Source: Plantibacter auratus
GTDB lineage: Bacteria > Actinomycetota > Actinomycetes > Actinomycetales > Microbacteriaceae
Length of the DNA stretch: 64,000 bases
NCBI RefSeq assembly: GCF_050587365.1
Contig: NZ_JBOBFV010000004.1
Coordinates: forward strand, 186,001-250,000
Reading direction: 5' to 3'
Positions 1 through 8,717 of this stretch are shown piece by piece. The first letter of the stretch is position 1. The number at the start of each line of letters is the position of its first letter. The position numbers and the translations under genes were made by a program. The notes below the pieces were generated by a model. The model was not told the origin of the DNA. It saw only the letters and a list, made by a program, of their open reading frames with translations, and ran no database searches.

Positions 1-43
1 CAGTGACCAGGAGGGGGAGGCTCAGCGACCGGAAGGTGAGGAC

Positions 44-832
44 TCAGGCGGCGATGATGAGCTCGACGCCGGCCGCGGCCAGGGCGTCGGCAAGCGTCGG
101 ATCCACCGGCTGGTCGGTGACGAGCACGTCGATGCGGTCGAGCGGGCAGATGCGGGCGAAGGTCGCCTTCGTCATCTTGGTGCTGTCGGCGACCACGATG
201 ACCCGCTTCGCGACCTTGACGAACTCCTGGCTCACCGAGGCCTCACCCTCGTGGAGGGTGGTGGCGCCGAACTGCGCGCTCAAGCCGTCGACGCCCAGGA
301 TCGCGACGTCGAGGGCGATCTCGGCGAGCGCCCCCGCGACGAGCGATCCCACGAGTTCATAGGACTGGCGTCGTGCGACGCCACCCGTCACGACGATCTT
401 CACGTGCGAGCGCACGGACAGTTCGAAGGCGATGTTGAGCGCGTTCGTCACGATCGTGACCGAGGCGTCGCCGTCCGAACGGACGAGGTGCTCACTCCGC
501 CCGATCACGCGCGCGACCTCACTCGTGGTGGTACCGCCGTTGAGTCCGACGGCGTCGCCGACGTTGATCAGGGCGGCCGTGGCCTTCGCGATGGCCATCT
601 TGGCGTCGGCCTGGCGGGCGATCTTGTACTGCAGCGGCAGCTCGTAGCCGGTGCCGAGGGCGGCGGCACCGCCGTGGGTCCGCGTGACGAGTCGCTGTTC
701 GGCGAGCGCCGTCAGGTCGCGACGAGCGGTGGCCGCGGAGATGCCGAGCGCTTCGCCGATCTCGGCGATCGTCACGTTGCCGCGTTCGCTCACGAGCTCG
801 AGCAGGGCGTTGAGTCGCTGTTGCTGCGTCAT
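44..832 (-). CDS. DeoR-family transcriptional regulator
   Basis: 262-aa sugar-responsive repressor. Residues 1-60 form a DeoR-type winged helix-turn-helix (TIAEIGEALGISAATARRDL). The rest is a DeoRC sugar-phosphate sensor domain, with VVTGG, GVDGL and the end motif VVADSTK. The reading frame is open further upstream, but the ATG at 832 is preceded by AGGA at good spacing and begins exactly where DeoR proteins normally start (MTQQQRLNALLELV). It is divergent from the SIS-ROK-PfkB-aldolase operon, so it probably represses that operon when no sugar phosphate is bound. The inducer cannot be told from the sequence. Confidence 0.9.
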   Translation of the reverse strand: MTQQQRLNALLELVSERGNVTIAEIGEALGISAATARRDLTALAEQRLVTRTHGGAAALGTGYELPLQYKIARQADAKMAIAKATAALINVGDAVGLNGGTTTSEVARVIGRSEHLVRSDGDASVTIVTNALNIAFELSVRSHVKIVVTGGVARRQSYELVGSLVAGALAEIALDVAILGVDGLSAQFGATTLHEGEASVSQEFVKVAKRVIVVADSTKMTKATFARICPLDRIDVLVTDQPVDPTLADALAAAGVELIIAA

Positions 833-901
833 CTGTCCTGCTTTTCCGGTCGGGTCGGGCGTACTGTGACCATCATATGGGCGCTCAGCCAGCGCCTGTC
901 T

Positions 902-944
902 GATTGATTCTGACGATTTGCACTGGTATCGATCAGATTCAATC
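902..944 (+). promoter_or_regulatory. Promoter and candidate DeoR operator of the sugar operon
   Basis: Arms GATTGATTCTGA (902-913) and TCAGATTCAATC (933-944) form an inverted repeat matching at 11 of 12 positions, with a 19-bp spacer (about three helical turns between centres). A promoter-like pair sits inside it: TTGATT (904-909), 17-bp spacer, TATCGA (927-932). One arm covers the -35 and the other lies just after the -10, as expected for repression by a DeoR-type protein. Assigning it to the adjacent regulator is inference. Confidence 0.6.
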
Positions 945-1008
945 CGGTATGGTTGCGGCAACGTATTCGCCACGCTGCGATCGCGTCCCCTCACGTGAAA
1001 GGCACGTC

Positions 1009-1893
1009 ATGCCCGAGACCTTCGTCGCCGCCGAACTGGCGTCGCAGCCCGAATCCTGGCGCACCGCCGCCGCCCTCGTGCCGGAGGCCGCCGCCGTGCT
1101 GCCGCAGCCGGGCGAGCGCGTCGCGGTGGTGGGGTGCGGCACCAGCTGGTTCATCGCGATGAGCTACGCCGTGTTGCGCGAACAGGCGGGGCTCGGCATC
1201 ACGGACGCGTTCGCGGGCTCGGAGTTCCCCGGCATCCGCGACTACGACCGCATCGTCGCCATCTCACGCTCCGGCACGACCACGGAGATCGTGCACCTGC
1301 TGGAGGCGGTGGGCGACTCGGTCACCACCGTCCTCATCACCGCGGTCGACGACTCCCCCGCGACCGTTCCGGCGGCACACGTCATCGCCCTCCCCTTCGC
1401 CGACGAGCGTTCCGTGGTCCAGACCCGCTTCGCCACGACGACGCTCGCGCTCCTCCGCGGCTCGCTCGGACACGACGTCGAGGCACTCGCCATGGAAGCC
1501 GAGCGAGCGCTGCAGATCCCGATCGACGAGTACCTCGCCGCCGACCAGGTCTCCTTCATCGGACTCGGGCACGCCGTGGGCCTCACCTTCGAGGCCGCGC
1601 TCAAGACCCGCGAGGCGGCACAGTTCTGGGCGGAGTCCTACCCCGCCATGGACTACCGCCACGGTCCTATCGCGATCGCGCAGCCCGGCCGACTCGTCTG
1701 GTCCCTCGGCCCGACGCCCGCCGGCCTGCCGGAGGACGTCGCGGCCACCGGAGCGACCTTCGTGCAGCACGACCTCGACCCCATCGCCGGGCTCGTCGTC
1801 GCCCAGCGCTTCGCGGTCGCGTTGGCTGAGGCCCGCGGCCTCGACGCCGACCACCCCCGTTCGCTCACGCGCTCCGTCATCCTGACGCCGTGA
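1009..1893 (+). CDS. SIS-domain sugar isomerase/deaminase (AgaS/GlmS-isomerase-like)
   Basis: 294-aa protein with tandem SIS domains. VVGCGTSWF and SRSGTTTE in the first domain bind the sugar phosphate. ALKTREAAQFWAES followed by YRHGP in the second corresponds to the lysine and HGP region of GlmS-type isomerases. ATG at 1009 follows a GAAAGG ribosome site; an upstream in-frame ATG has none. It is the first gene of a four-gene operon with a ROK kinase, a PfkB kinase and a class II aldolase. By that context it probably converts an amino-sugar 6-phosphate (galactosamine or glucosamine type) to a ketose 6-phosphate. FrlB-like deglycase activity is an alternative. Confidence 0.8.
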   Translation: MPETFVAAELASQPESWRTAAALVPEAAAVLPQPGERVAVVGCGTSWFIAMSYAVLREQAGLGITDAFAGSEFPGIRDYDRIVAISRSGTTTEIVHLLEAVGDSVTTVLITAVDDSPATVPAAHVIALPFADERSVVQTRFATTTLALLRGSLGHDVEALAMEAERALQIPIDEYLAADQVSFIGLGHAVGLTFEAALKTREAAQFWAESYPAMDYRHGPIAIAQPGRLVWSLGPTPAGLPEDVAATGATFVQHDLDPIAGLVVAQRFAVALAEARGLDADHPRSLTRSVILTP

Positions 1894-2768
1894 CCGAGCG
1901 GGCGGTCCTCGGCATCGACGTCGGCGGGACCGGGATCAAAGCCGCATTGACGGATGCCGACGGCACGGTCCTCGGGCGCTGGCGCGAGGCGACGCCTTCG
2001 GGGGACACCTCGGGTGTCCTGACTCGCGACATCGTCCTCGGACTCGTCGCCGCCGCGAGCCGCGTCGCAGCCCCAGCGGCCGTCGGGGTGGTCGTGCCCG
2101 GCGTCGTCGACGAGGAGCACGGCGTCTGCATCCACGCGGTCAACCTCGGTTGGCGCGACCTCGCCTTCCCCGAGCTCCTCCGTCCCGCGCTGGACGTCCC
2201 GCTGGCCTTCGGGCAGGACGTCCGCGCCGGGGCATTGGCGGAGGCGGTCTCGGGCGCTGCAGCCGACGTCACGGGCACGATCGCGTTCGTACCGGTCGGA
2301 ACCGGTCTGGCCTCGGCGCTCGTCATCGACGGCATCCCTTTCGCCGGCGGCGGCTGGGCCGGCGAGATCGGCCAGCGCGTGATCCAGGACGGCCCGCACC
2401 GCGGGCTCCGGGTCGAGGAACTCGCCTCGGCGGGCGGCATCGCACGACGCGCGGGCGCCCGCGACGCGAAGACCGTCGCCGACGCCGTCGCTCGCGGGGA
2501 CGCGGCCGCCATCGTCATCTGGAACGACGCCGTCGATGCTCTCGCCGAGGCCCTCGCCGGCATCACCGTCGTCGCCGCACCCACCGCCATCGTGATCGGC
2601 GGTGGGCTCGCCCTCGCCGGAGCCGCCCTCTTCGAGCCACTCGAGCACGGACTCCGCGAGCGGCTCGACGTGGTCCGCGTCCCGCAGCTCCTGCCCGCTC
2701 GTCACGGCGACGAGGCGGCCACGGTCGGTGCGGGGATCCTCGCTCGCCGACTGGTGGCAGCCCGATGA
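1890..2768 (+). CDS. ROK-family sugar kinase
   Basis: 292 aa. The N-terminal phosphate-binding motif DVGGTGIKAAL and the central GTGLASALVIDG and GEIGQ segments are typical of ROK hexokinases. The cysteine-rich zinc motif common in ROK proteins is absent; the equivalent region after GEIGQ contains no Cys. GTG start at 1890 overlaps the previous stop (GTGA), and the stop overlaps the next ATG (ATGA), so translation is probably coupled. There is no N-terminal HTH, so it is a kinase and not a ROK repressor. It probably phosphorylates the hexose or hexosamine that the SIS enzyme then uses. Confidence 0.85.
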   Translation: MTERAVLGIDVGGTGIKAALTDADGTVLGRWREATPSGDTSGVLTRDIVLGLVAAASRVAAPAAVGVVVPGVVDEEHGVCIHAVNLGWRDLAFPELLRPALDVPLAFGQDVRAGALAEAVSGAAADVTGTIAFVPVGTGLASALVIDGIPFAGGGWAGEIGQRVIQDGPHRGLRVEELASAGGIARRAGARDAKTVADAVARGDAAAIVIWNDAVDALAEALAGITVVAAPTAIVIGGGLALAGAALFEPLEHGLRERLDVVRVPQLLPARHGDEAATVGAGILARRLVAAR

Positions 2769-3715
2769 CGACCACGCCCGCGCCGCGTCGCATCGTGGTC
2801 GTCACGCCGAACCCGGCCGTCGACATCACCTACACGGTCGCCGAGCAGCAGCTCGGGGTCACGCAACGCGTCCAGTCCGTCGTGCGGCGTGCCGGAGGGA
2901 AGGGCGTGAACGTCGCTCGCGTCCTCGAGTCGCTCAGGGTCCCGACGCTGCAGGTGCTCCCCCTCGGTGGCGCCTCAGGCACCTGGCTCGCGGACGCCCT
3001 CGCGGCCGACGACCTCCCCACCCGGGTCGTGGAGCTCCGCGCCGAGACACGCTCGACGGTCGCGGTCGTCGACGGCGTCCAGCATCCGACCCTCTTCGCC
3101 GAGGCCGGTCCGGTCGTGACACCCGAGGAGTGGACCACCCTGACGACCGAGCTCCGACGCGCCCTCCACGACGCGAGCGCACTCGTCATCTCGGGCTCGC
3201 TCCCGCCGGCCACGCCCGACGCCGTCGTCGAAGCCCTCGTCCGAACCGGGCACGACGCCGGCGTCCCGGTGATCGTCGACGTCAGCGGCACGGCGCTCCT
3301 CGCCGCGGCCCGTGCCGGTGCGACGATCCTCAAACCCAACCTCGACGAGGCCCTCGAGGCGACTGGCGCGGCCGACCTCGCAACCGCTCGCGCAGCACTC
3401 CTCGCGCTCGGGGCCCGCGCGGTCGTCATCTCCCGTGGGGCCGACGGCCTCACCGCCGGCGACGCCGACGGTGCCCACGAGGTCCCGGCCGTCCCCGGCG
3501 TCAGCGGCAACCCGACCGGCGCCGGCGATGCCGCCACGGCCGGCCTGGTCGCAGCACTCCGCGCGGGAGCCACACTTCCCGAGGCACTCCGCACGGCGGC
3601 GGTCGCAGGCGCGGCGGCCGTGCTCGAACCGATCGCCGGCGCGATCGACCTCGCCGCCTTCCACCGATTCCTCGACGCACCCGCCGCACCCGACCCCATT
3701 GGAGCAACCGAATGA
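2765..3715 (+). CDS. PfkB-family kinase, 1-phosphofructokinase/tagatose-6-phosphate kinase type
   Basis: 316 aa. It starts with VVTPNPAVDITYTV and carries the ribokinase-family sugar-binding GGKGVNVARVL and the C-terminal anion-hole/catalytic motif GNPTGAGDAATAG. This is the FruK/LacC branch (TPNPALD-type start). ATGA overlap with the ROK gene upstream and with the aldolase downstream. Next to a class II aldolase it should make the ketose 1,6-bisphosphate, from fructose- or tagatose-6-phosphate depending on what the SIS enzyme produces. Confidence 0.88.
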   Translation: MTTTPAPRRIVVVTPNPAVDITYTVAEQQLGVTQRVQSVVRRAGGKGVNVARVLESLRVPTLQVLPLGGASGTWLADALAADDLPTRVVELRAETRSTVAVVDGVQHPTLFAEAGPVVTPEEWTTLTTELRRALHDASALVISGSLPPATPDAVVEALVRTGHDAGVPVIVDVSGTALLAAARAGATILKPNLDEALEATGAADLATARAALLALGARAVVISRGADGLTAGDADGAHEVPAVPGVSGNPTGAGDAATAGLVAALRAGATLPEALRTAAVAGAAAVLEPIAGAIDLAAFHRFLDAPAAPDPIGATE

Positions 3716-4551
3716 CCACCGCCCTCGAATTCACCACGCTCCTCGCCAACGCCTCGGCCTCGAACGCCGGCATCGCGGCGTGCAACGTGGTCCTCCTCGA
3801 GCACGCGGAGGCGATCGTCGCCGGCGCCGAGGAGGCCGGGCTGCCGGTCATCCTGCAGATCAGCGAGAACTGCGTGCGGTACCACGGGTCGCTCGCACCC
3901 ATCACACTCGCCTCGCTGGCCATCGCGCGTGCCGCGACGGTGCCGGTCCTCGTCCACCTCGACCACGTGGAGTCGGCAGAGCTCGTGCACGAGGGCGTCG
4001 AGCTCGGCGTGGACAGCGTGATGTTCGACGCCTCGACCCTGCCGTACGACGAGAACGTCCGCGCGACGAAGGAGATCGTGGACTTCTGCCACGCACGGGG
4101 CGTGGCCGTCGAAGCGGAGCTCGGCGAGGTCGGCGGGAAGGACGGCGTCCACGCTCCGGGCGCGCGCACGGTGCCCGCAGAGGCCGTCGCGTTCGTCGCA
4201 GCGACCGGCGTCGACGCCCTGGCCGTGGCCGTCGGCACCTCGCACGCGATGACGAGCCGGGAGGCCGCCGTCGACCACGCGCTGATCGCGCAGCTCCGCC
4301 GCGAGGTGCCCGTCCCACTCGTGCTGCACGGCTCCTCCGGACTCCCCGACGACGAGCTCCGCGCGGCGGTCCGTTCCGGGATGACGAAGATCAACCTCTC
4401 GACGCACCTCAACGGCTTGTTCACCCGGGCGGTGCGCGACGTCCTCGACGAGCAGCCGAAGCTCGTCGACCCCCGCACCTACGTGCGGGCCGGGCGCAGC
4501 GCGGTCGCGGCCGAGACCGCGCGGATCTTGCGCCTCCTTGCGACGGACTGA
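3712..4551 (+). CDS. Class II ketose-bisphosphate aldolase (GatY/KbaY/FbaA family)
   Basis: 279 aa. Zinc-aldolase features are visible: FNV-like AACNVV, HLDHVES with the metal-binding His, SVMFDAS, VEAELGEVGGKDG, VAVGTSHA, LHGSSGLPDDEL and the phosphate-binding KINLSTHL. The length fits tagatose-bisphosphate aldolases better than long-form class II FBP aldolases. Last gene of the operon, overlapping the PfkB gene by 4 bp. It probably cleaves tagatose- or fructose-1,6-bisphosphate to dihydroxyacetone phosphate and glyceraldehyde 3-phosphate. Which stereoisomer cannot be read from the sequence. Confidence 0.88.
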   Translation: MTTALEFTTLLANASASNAGIAACNVVLLEHAEAIVAGAEEAGLPVILQISENCVRYHGSLAPITLASLAIARAATVPVLVHLDHVESAELVHEGVELGVDSVMFDASTLPYDENVRATKEIVDFCHARGVAVEAELGEVGGKDGVHAPGARTVPAEAVAFVAATGVDALAVAVGTSHAMTSREAAVDHALIAQLRREVPVPLVLHGSSGLPDDELRAAVRSGMTKINLSTHLNGLFTRAVRDVLDEQPKLVDPRTYVRAGRSAVAAETARILRLLATD

Positions 4552-5122
4552 GCACTCCCAGCAATCCCACAGCAACACGCAACGCTGAGCTGTTAATATA
4601 TATTGTGTTGGAGTTCTTCCAACGCCTCCACCGGTAACCGATCGTCCCCCGCGATCACCCTCCGGCCTCCCGAGCCCGATATCCCTTCGGGTGCGCGGGA
4701 GATACGGCCACCCCTCCCCTAGGTGCGGTGGCCCGAAGCTCTGCGACACCGCCGGTCGATGCTCGGGTCCAATCTCGGGCATCGACCCGCGCGAGCACTG
4801 AAGCCTGGCATTCCCAGGTCGTTCTCAGCTTGGTCGCGTACGCTCGTTCCTCGAGTGCCGATGTCACAACCGGCTTCCGTGTGCAGAGTCCACACCTCCA
4901 CGGATACGCCGATGCTCCCGACACGACACCACCAGCCGTCATCCAGAACGGCGAAGAACGATCCACCGGACGGCCCCAGCCGACCAGCGCAGCCGAATCT
5001 CGGCGCAGCTGCATACCGGACGGTCTCGTCGCTCCATCCATGCGACCAGCACCGATCGTCATCGCATTCCCCCTCTGGAACCGGCCCATCCATCATCCGC
5101 AACACCAGAATCGAGAACCACC
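4552..5122. other. Long intergenic region with an AT-rich palindrome
   Basis: 571 bp without a convincing gene. A short AT-rich island in otherwise GC-rich DNA contains the palindrome AATATATATT (4595-4604), followed by the small hairpin GTTGGA-gttct-TCCAAC. Open frames through 4723-5610 lack start signals and protein-like composition. It may be a promoter region plus a long 5' leader for the small ORF at 5123. I saw no known RNA family. Confidence 0.4.
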
Positions 5123-5293
5123 ATGTCCATCACTCAGACTCGGACCCCAGCGTCCTCCAACCGTTCCGCGGGCACCGCCGTCCACGGCCGCGGTCACTCC
5201 ACCGAGAAGCTCACCTACCGCTTCGGTCTCCGCACCCGGGAGACCGGTGCGGAGCAGCGCGGCTCCAGCAGCACGGCCAACCGCCGCCGCTGA
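5123..5293 (+). CDS. Small basic hypothetical protein, 56 aa
   Basis: 56 codons rich in Arg, Ser and Thr, with no membrane segment and a run HSTEKLTYRFGLRTRETGAE in the middle. GAGAA lies 9 nt before the ATG. A 13-bp perfect-stem hairpin follows 20 bp after the stop, which makes this look like a real short transcription unit. I do not recognise the family. A basic, disordered nucleic-acid-binding peptide is possible but not shown. Confidence 0.55.
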   Translation: MSITQTRTPASSNRSAGTAVHGRGHSTEKLTYRFGLRTRETGAEQRGSSSTANRRR

Positions 5294-5312
5294 GCTCCCT
5301 CGCCGTTCCAAC

Positions 5313-5349
5313 CGACGCCCCCGCACGGCTTGACCATGCGGGGGCGTCG
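5313..5349 (+). terminator. Strong hairpin terminator after the 56-aa ORF
   Basis: CGACGCCCCCGCA (5313-5325) pairs perfectly over 13 bp with TGCGGGGGCGTCG (5337-5349) around an 11-nt loop. No T-run follows, which is usual for actinobacterial terminators. It separates the small ORF from the antiporter gene. Confidence 0.75.
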
Positions 5350-5438
5350 TGCGTCCGGAACCGGCGCCGATCCCGGCCGCTCCGGAGTTCGGACGATCGT
5401 ACGGACGACCACGGCCTCCCAGGTGGGAGAATCCCCAC

Positions 5439-7019
5439 ATGGATCCCGTCGCGCTCATCTCGTGGATCGTCGTGTTCGTCGTCGTCACCGTCATCGTCTC
5501 CGGCCTGTCCGGCCGAGCGGGCGTCTCCGCCCCGGTGGCCCTGGTGCTCGTCGGCGGCGTCGCGTCGTTCATCCCCGCCGTCCCGACCGTCGAGATCGAA
5601 CCCGACCTGATCCTCTACGGACTGTTGCCGCCGCTGCTCTTCGCGTCGGCGATCCGGATCTCCCTCATCGACATCCGTGCCCGTAACGACGGCATCATCC
5701 TGCTCTCGGTGGGAGCGGTCGCGTTCACCGTCGTGTCGGTCGGGTTCGCCAGCTGGCTCCTCATCCCGTCGATCACCCTCGCGGCGGCGTTCGCGTTCGC
5801 AGCGGTCATCGCGCCGACCGACGCCGTCGCCGTGAGCGCGATCGCCGGACGACTCGGGCTCCCCCGGCGCGTGCTGACGATCCTCGAGGGCGAGAGCCTG
5901 CTCAACGACGCCACCGCACTCGTGGCACTCAACGCCTCGATCCTCGCCATCACGAGCGTCGTCAACCCGGTCATGATCGCCGGCGAGTTCGTCATCGAGG
6001 TCGTCGCCGGTGTCGGCGTCGGTCTCGCGGTCGGCTGGGTGCTGTCCGAGGTCCGCCGACGCCTGCGCGCCCCAGTCCTCGACACCTGCCTCTCCCTCAT
6101 CACCCCGTTCCTCGCGTTCCTCCTGGCGCAGGCGATCCACGGTTCGGGCGTCCTCGCGGTGGTCACCGCCGGGCTACTGCTCGGCTACCGGGCGCCCATC
6201 GTGCAGTCGGCCGAGGCGCGCATCGCCGAGTCGCTCAACTGGCGCACCATCCAGTTCCTCCTCGAGAACGCCGTCTTCCTGTTCATCGGGCTCAACCTGG
6301 CCGGCATCCTCGAGGGGGCGATCCAGACCGGTCCGGGGCTCTGGCCGACCGTGTTCATCAGCATCGGGGTCCTCGCAGCGCTCATCGTCTCGCGGTTCGT
6401 GTGGGAGATGACGGTCACGGCGATCTACCGGCTCGGGCCGAGACGGCTCCGTGAGCGGAGCTGGTCGTGGGGCAACGGGATAGCCGTCTCCGCAGCCGGC
6501 GTCCGCGGCGTGGTGACCCTGGCGGCCGTGTTCCTGCTGCCCGAGGACACCCCGTCGCGCGAGTTCCTGCAGTTCCTGGCGTTCGTCGTCGTGGTCGGCA
6601 CGCTCCTCTCGGGGCTCGCGCTCCCCCGGATCATCCGCGCACTGCACCTCCCGCCGCCGAACCACAGCCAGGAGCGCGTCGAACAACTGATGCTCATGGC
6701 GGAGGTCCAGACGGCCGGCCTGGACCGCCTCGACGAACTGACGACCGAGGCGGACGAGGAACAGGTGCTCAACCGTCTGCGGACCAATGCGAGCTTCGTG
6801 GCCAACGCCCTCGAGCAGTACACGGGTGACGGCTCCGAACTCCGCACGGTCGCGTTCGCCCGGCTCCGCCGCCAGATGATCGCAGCGGAACGCGAGGCGC
6901 TCCTCTCGGCGCGCGCCGAGGGTCGCTACCAGGAACCGGCGGTCGCCGCGGTCCTGGCGGCGATCGACGCCGAGGAGGCGACACTCAAGGCGATGACGCC
7001 GAAGCCGCCGCGGTCATAG
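5439..7019 (+). CDS. Na+/H+ antiporter, CPA1 family (NhaP/NHE-like)
   Basis: 526-aa inner-membrane cation/proton antiporter. About 11-12 hydrophobic segments cover residues 1-410. CPA1 signatures are present: APTDAVAVSAIAGRLGLP and the ion-binding ND motif in ILEGESLLNDATALVALN. The last 110 residues are a hydrophilic cytosolic tail with charged helices. ATG at 5439 follows AGGTGGGAGA; the in-frame ATG 30 codons upstream adds a non-membrane, Pro/Arg-rich stretch and has no ribosome site. Monocistronic. Expected role: Na+ or K+ export and pH homeostasis. Confidence 0.92.
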   Translation: MDPVALISWIVVFVVVTVIVSGLSGRAGVSAPVALVLVGGVASFIPAVPTVEIEPDLILYGLLPPLLFASAIRISLIDIRARNDGIILLSVGAVAFTVVSVGFASWLLIPSITLAAAFAFAAVIAPTDAVAVSAIAGRLGLPRRVLTILEGESLLNDATALVALNASILAITSVVNPVMIAGEFVIEVVAGVGVGLAVGWVLSEVRRRLRAPVLDTCLSLITPFLAFLLAQAIHGSGVLAVVTAGLLLGYRAPIVQSAEARIAESLNWRTIQFLLENAVFLFIGLNLAGILEGAIQTGPGLWPTVFISIGVLAALIVSRFVWEMTVTAIYRLGPRRLRERSWSWGNGIAVSAAGVRGVVTLAAVFLLPEDTPSREFLQFLAFVVVVGTLLSGLALPRIIRALHLPPPNHSQERVEQLMLMAEVQTAGLDRLDELTTEADEEQVLNRLRTNASFVANALEQYTGDGSELRTVAFARLRRQMIAAEREALLSARAEGRYQEPAVAAVLAAIDAEEATLKAMTPKPPRS

Positions 7020-7092
7020 CACCCCGGACGCGCTGCCCGCATGCCCCATCCGAACGACCGGTACAGGACGATCGGTCGGGCAGGATGAGGGC

Positions 7093-8121
7093 ATGATCAT
7101 GTTGTTCCCGGCCGCCGTCTTCGCGGTGCTCTACGTCGCGAGCCGACGCCGCGACGCCCGCCGCCTGCGCAACGGGGTCTTCCTGGTCTCCGCGATCGCC
7201 TGCGGGCTGGTGGCGCTCCTCTCGGAGGCGTCCCGCACGACGCCGTTCACCGTGCTCCTCGCCGCGTTCGGCACGGTCCTGCTGGTGGGCGTGCTCGGGG
7301 TCCTCCTCATCGGCAACGGCATCACGATGCTCCGGCTCGAAGGACGCAGCCTGGGCAACCTGCTCTCGCTGTTCGCCGGGGTCGCGATCCTCGTCCTGCC
7401 CGTGCTGGCCGTGCTGCTGGTCCTCGGAGCGCACCCGCAGTCCCTGCCCTCGTGGCTGACGATCGTCCTCGTCGCGCTGGGTCTCCTGCTCGGGTTCGCG
7501 TGCTTCTACGCGGCGGCGACCTTCGCGGCCTTCGGCGTCTACTCACTCGTCTACAGCCGCTACCGCCACACCCGGACGCCCGACGCCCTCGTCGTCCTCG
7601 GTTCCGGCCTCATCCACGGCGAGGTCCCGCCGTTACTGCGCAGTCGCCTGGACCTGGCACTCCGCATCTACCGGGCGACAGCACCGGGGACGACGCGACC
7701 GATCCTGATCCCGTCCGGCGGCCAGGGCGACGACGAACCGCGCCCGGAGGGGACGGCCATGGCCGAGTACCTCGTCGCGAACGGCGCGGACCCGACGGAC
7801 GTGCTCCCGGAGACCGCGTCCACGAGCACGCGCGAGAACCTGTTGCTCTCCCGGGACCTGCAGCAGTCGGCCGGGCGGGACGGCGAGACGATCGTGGTGA
7901 CGAACAACTACCACGTCCTCCGCGCGGCGCTCCTCGCACGTTCGATCGGGAGCGACGCGCAGGTCATCGGCTCCCCGACGGCGGCCTACTACGTGCCGAG
8001 CGCGTTCCTCCGCGAGTACGTCGCCATCATGGTCGAGCACCGCCTGCTGAACGCGCTGGCGATCGCGGGCGTCGTTGGCCTGATCGCCCTCGCGGTGGTC
8101 TGGTCGCTCCTGCCGATCTGA
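7093..8121 (+). CDS. YdcF-like protein with DUF218 domain
   Basis: 342 aa. The N-terminal half has four to five membrane helices. Residues from about 165 form a DUF218/YdcF domain (DALVVLGSGL, ILIPSGGQG, TSTRENLLLSRDL, VVTNNYHVLRAALLAR), and a final helix lies at 318-340. DUF218 proteins include ElyC/SanA-type envelope proteins; the substrate is unknown. The sequence before ATG at 7093 reads AGGATGAGGGC, so either a ribosome site or a -10-like CAGGAT could set the start. Confidence 0.8.
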   Translation: MIMLFPAAVFAVLYVASRRRDARRLRNGVFLVSAIACGLVALLSEASRTTPFTVLLAAFGTVLLVGVLGVLLIGNGITMLRLEGRSLGNLLSLFAGVAILVLPVLAVLLVLGAHPQSLPSWLTIVLVALGLLLGFACFYAAATFAAFGVYSLVYSRYRHTRTPDALVVLGSGLIHGEVPPLLRSRLDLALRIYRATAPGTTRPILIPSGGQGDDEPRPEGTAMAEYLVANGADPTDVLPETASTSTRENLLLSRDLQQSAGRDGETIVVTNNYHVLRAALLARSIGSDAQVIGSPTAAYYVPSAFLREYVAIMVEHRLLNALAIAGVVGLIALAVVWSLLPI

Positions 8122-8159
8122 GCCGCCGTCTCCGCCCCAGCACGGTGTCCGGAGCGCAC

Positions 8160-8198
8160 GACGGGCCGTCGTCCGAGTGGATCGGAGGACGGCCCGTC
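8160..8198. terminator. Bidirectional terminator
   Basis: GACGGGCCGTCGTCC (8160-8174) and GGAGGACGGCCCGTC (8184-8198) pair with one mismatch around a 9-nt loop. It lies between the convergent YdcF-like gene and the acidic-protein gene, so it can serve both. Confidence 0.75.
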
Positions 8199-8216
8199 GG
8201 TCGTGTGGTGTCCGAC

Positions 8217-8591
8217 TCAGTCGGGTGCGGTGTCGTAGACCTCGCGGGCGTCGTCGGTGGCCTCGGAGGCCGGCCCGGAGTCGGGCTGGTGGTCGGCCGA
8301 ACCGTCGGCGTCGCCACCCTCGCCCTCGGCCAGCGGTGCGTCGAGCTCGGTCGAGGGCTCCGGGGTCTCGACGGCCTCCTCGGTCGCCTGCTCCTCGTCG
8401 GGAGCCGCGTCCTCCGAGCCGGCGCCGTCGACGGTCTGACTCGACCCGTCCGAGCCCGGTCCGGCGGTCGTCTGGTCGGAGCTCACGAGCTCTGCGGTGT
8501 CGATGTCGGCACCCTCCCAGGCTTCCTGGTCCGCTCCGGCCGCACCGGTCGCGAGGTCGTCGCTTGAACGCTGGTCCTGCTGATCCGTCAT
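8217..8591 (-). CDS. Acidic, probably disordered protein, 124 aa
   Basis: 124 residues dominated by Asp, Glu, Ala, Ser and Thr, with almost no hydrophobic core, no cysteine, no signal peptide and no membrane segment. The predicted pI is very low. ATG at 8591 has GGAG at good spacing (GAGAGGAGTGCATC). I do not recognise a family. Low-complexity acidic proteins of this kind are common in Microbacteriaceae, and no function is inferred. Confidence 0.65.
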   Translation of the reverse strand: MTDQQDQRSSDDLATGAAGADQEAWEGADIDTAELVSSDQTTAGPGSDGSSQTVDGAGSEDAAPDEEQATEEAVETPEPSTELDAPLAEGEGGDADGSADHQPDSGPASEATDDAREVYDTAPD

Positions 8592-8717
8592 GATGCACTC
8601 CTCTCCGCGGAACGCGTCGCGCTCCGTGTCCTCGGACTCTACGTCGTGATCCTCCACGGTCTCCCGGGGTTGACAGCCGCCGACGGGCGTCCGGGCCGGT
8701 CGCGATAGCGTGGGGAC

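Noticed and set aside
2602..4551. Single 649-codon frame fusing the kinase and aldolase region
   Set aside because: Only its last 280 codons read as the aldolase; the upstream part is an out-of-frame reading of the PfkB gene, whose own frame is intact.
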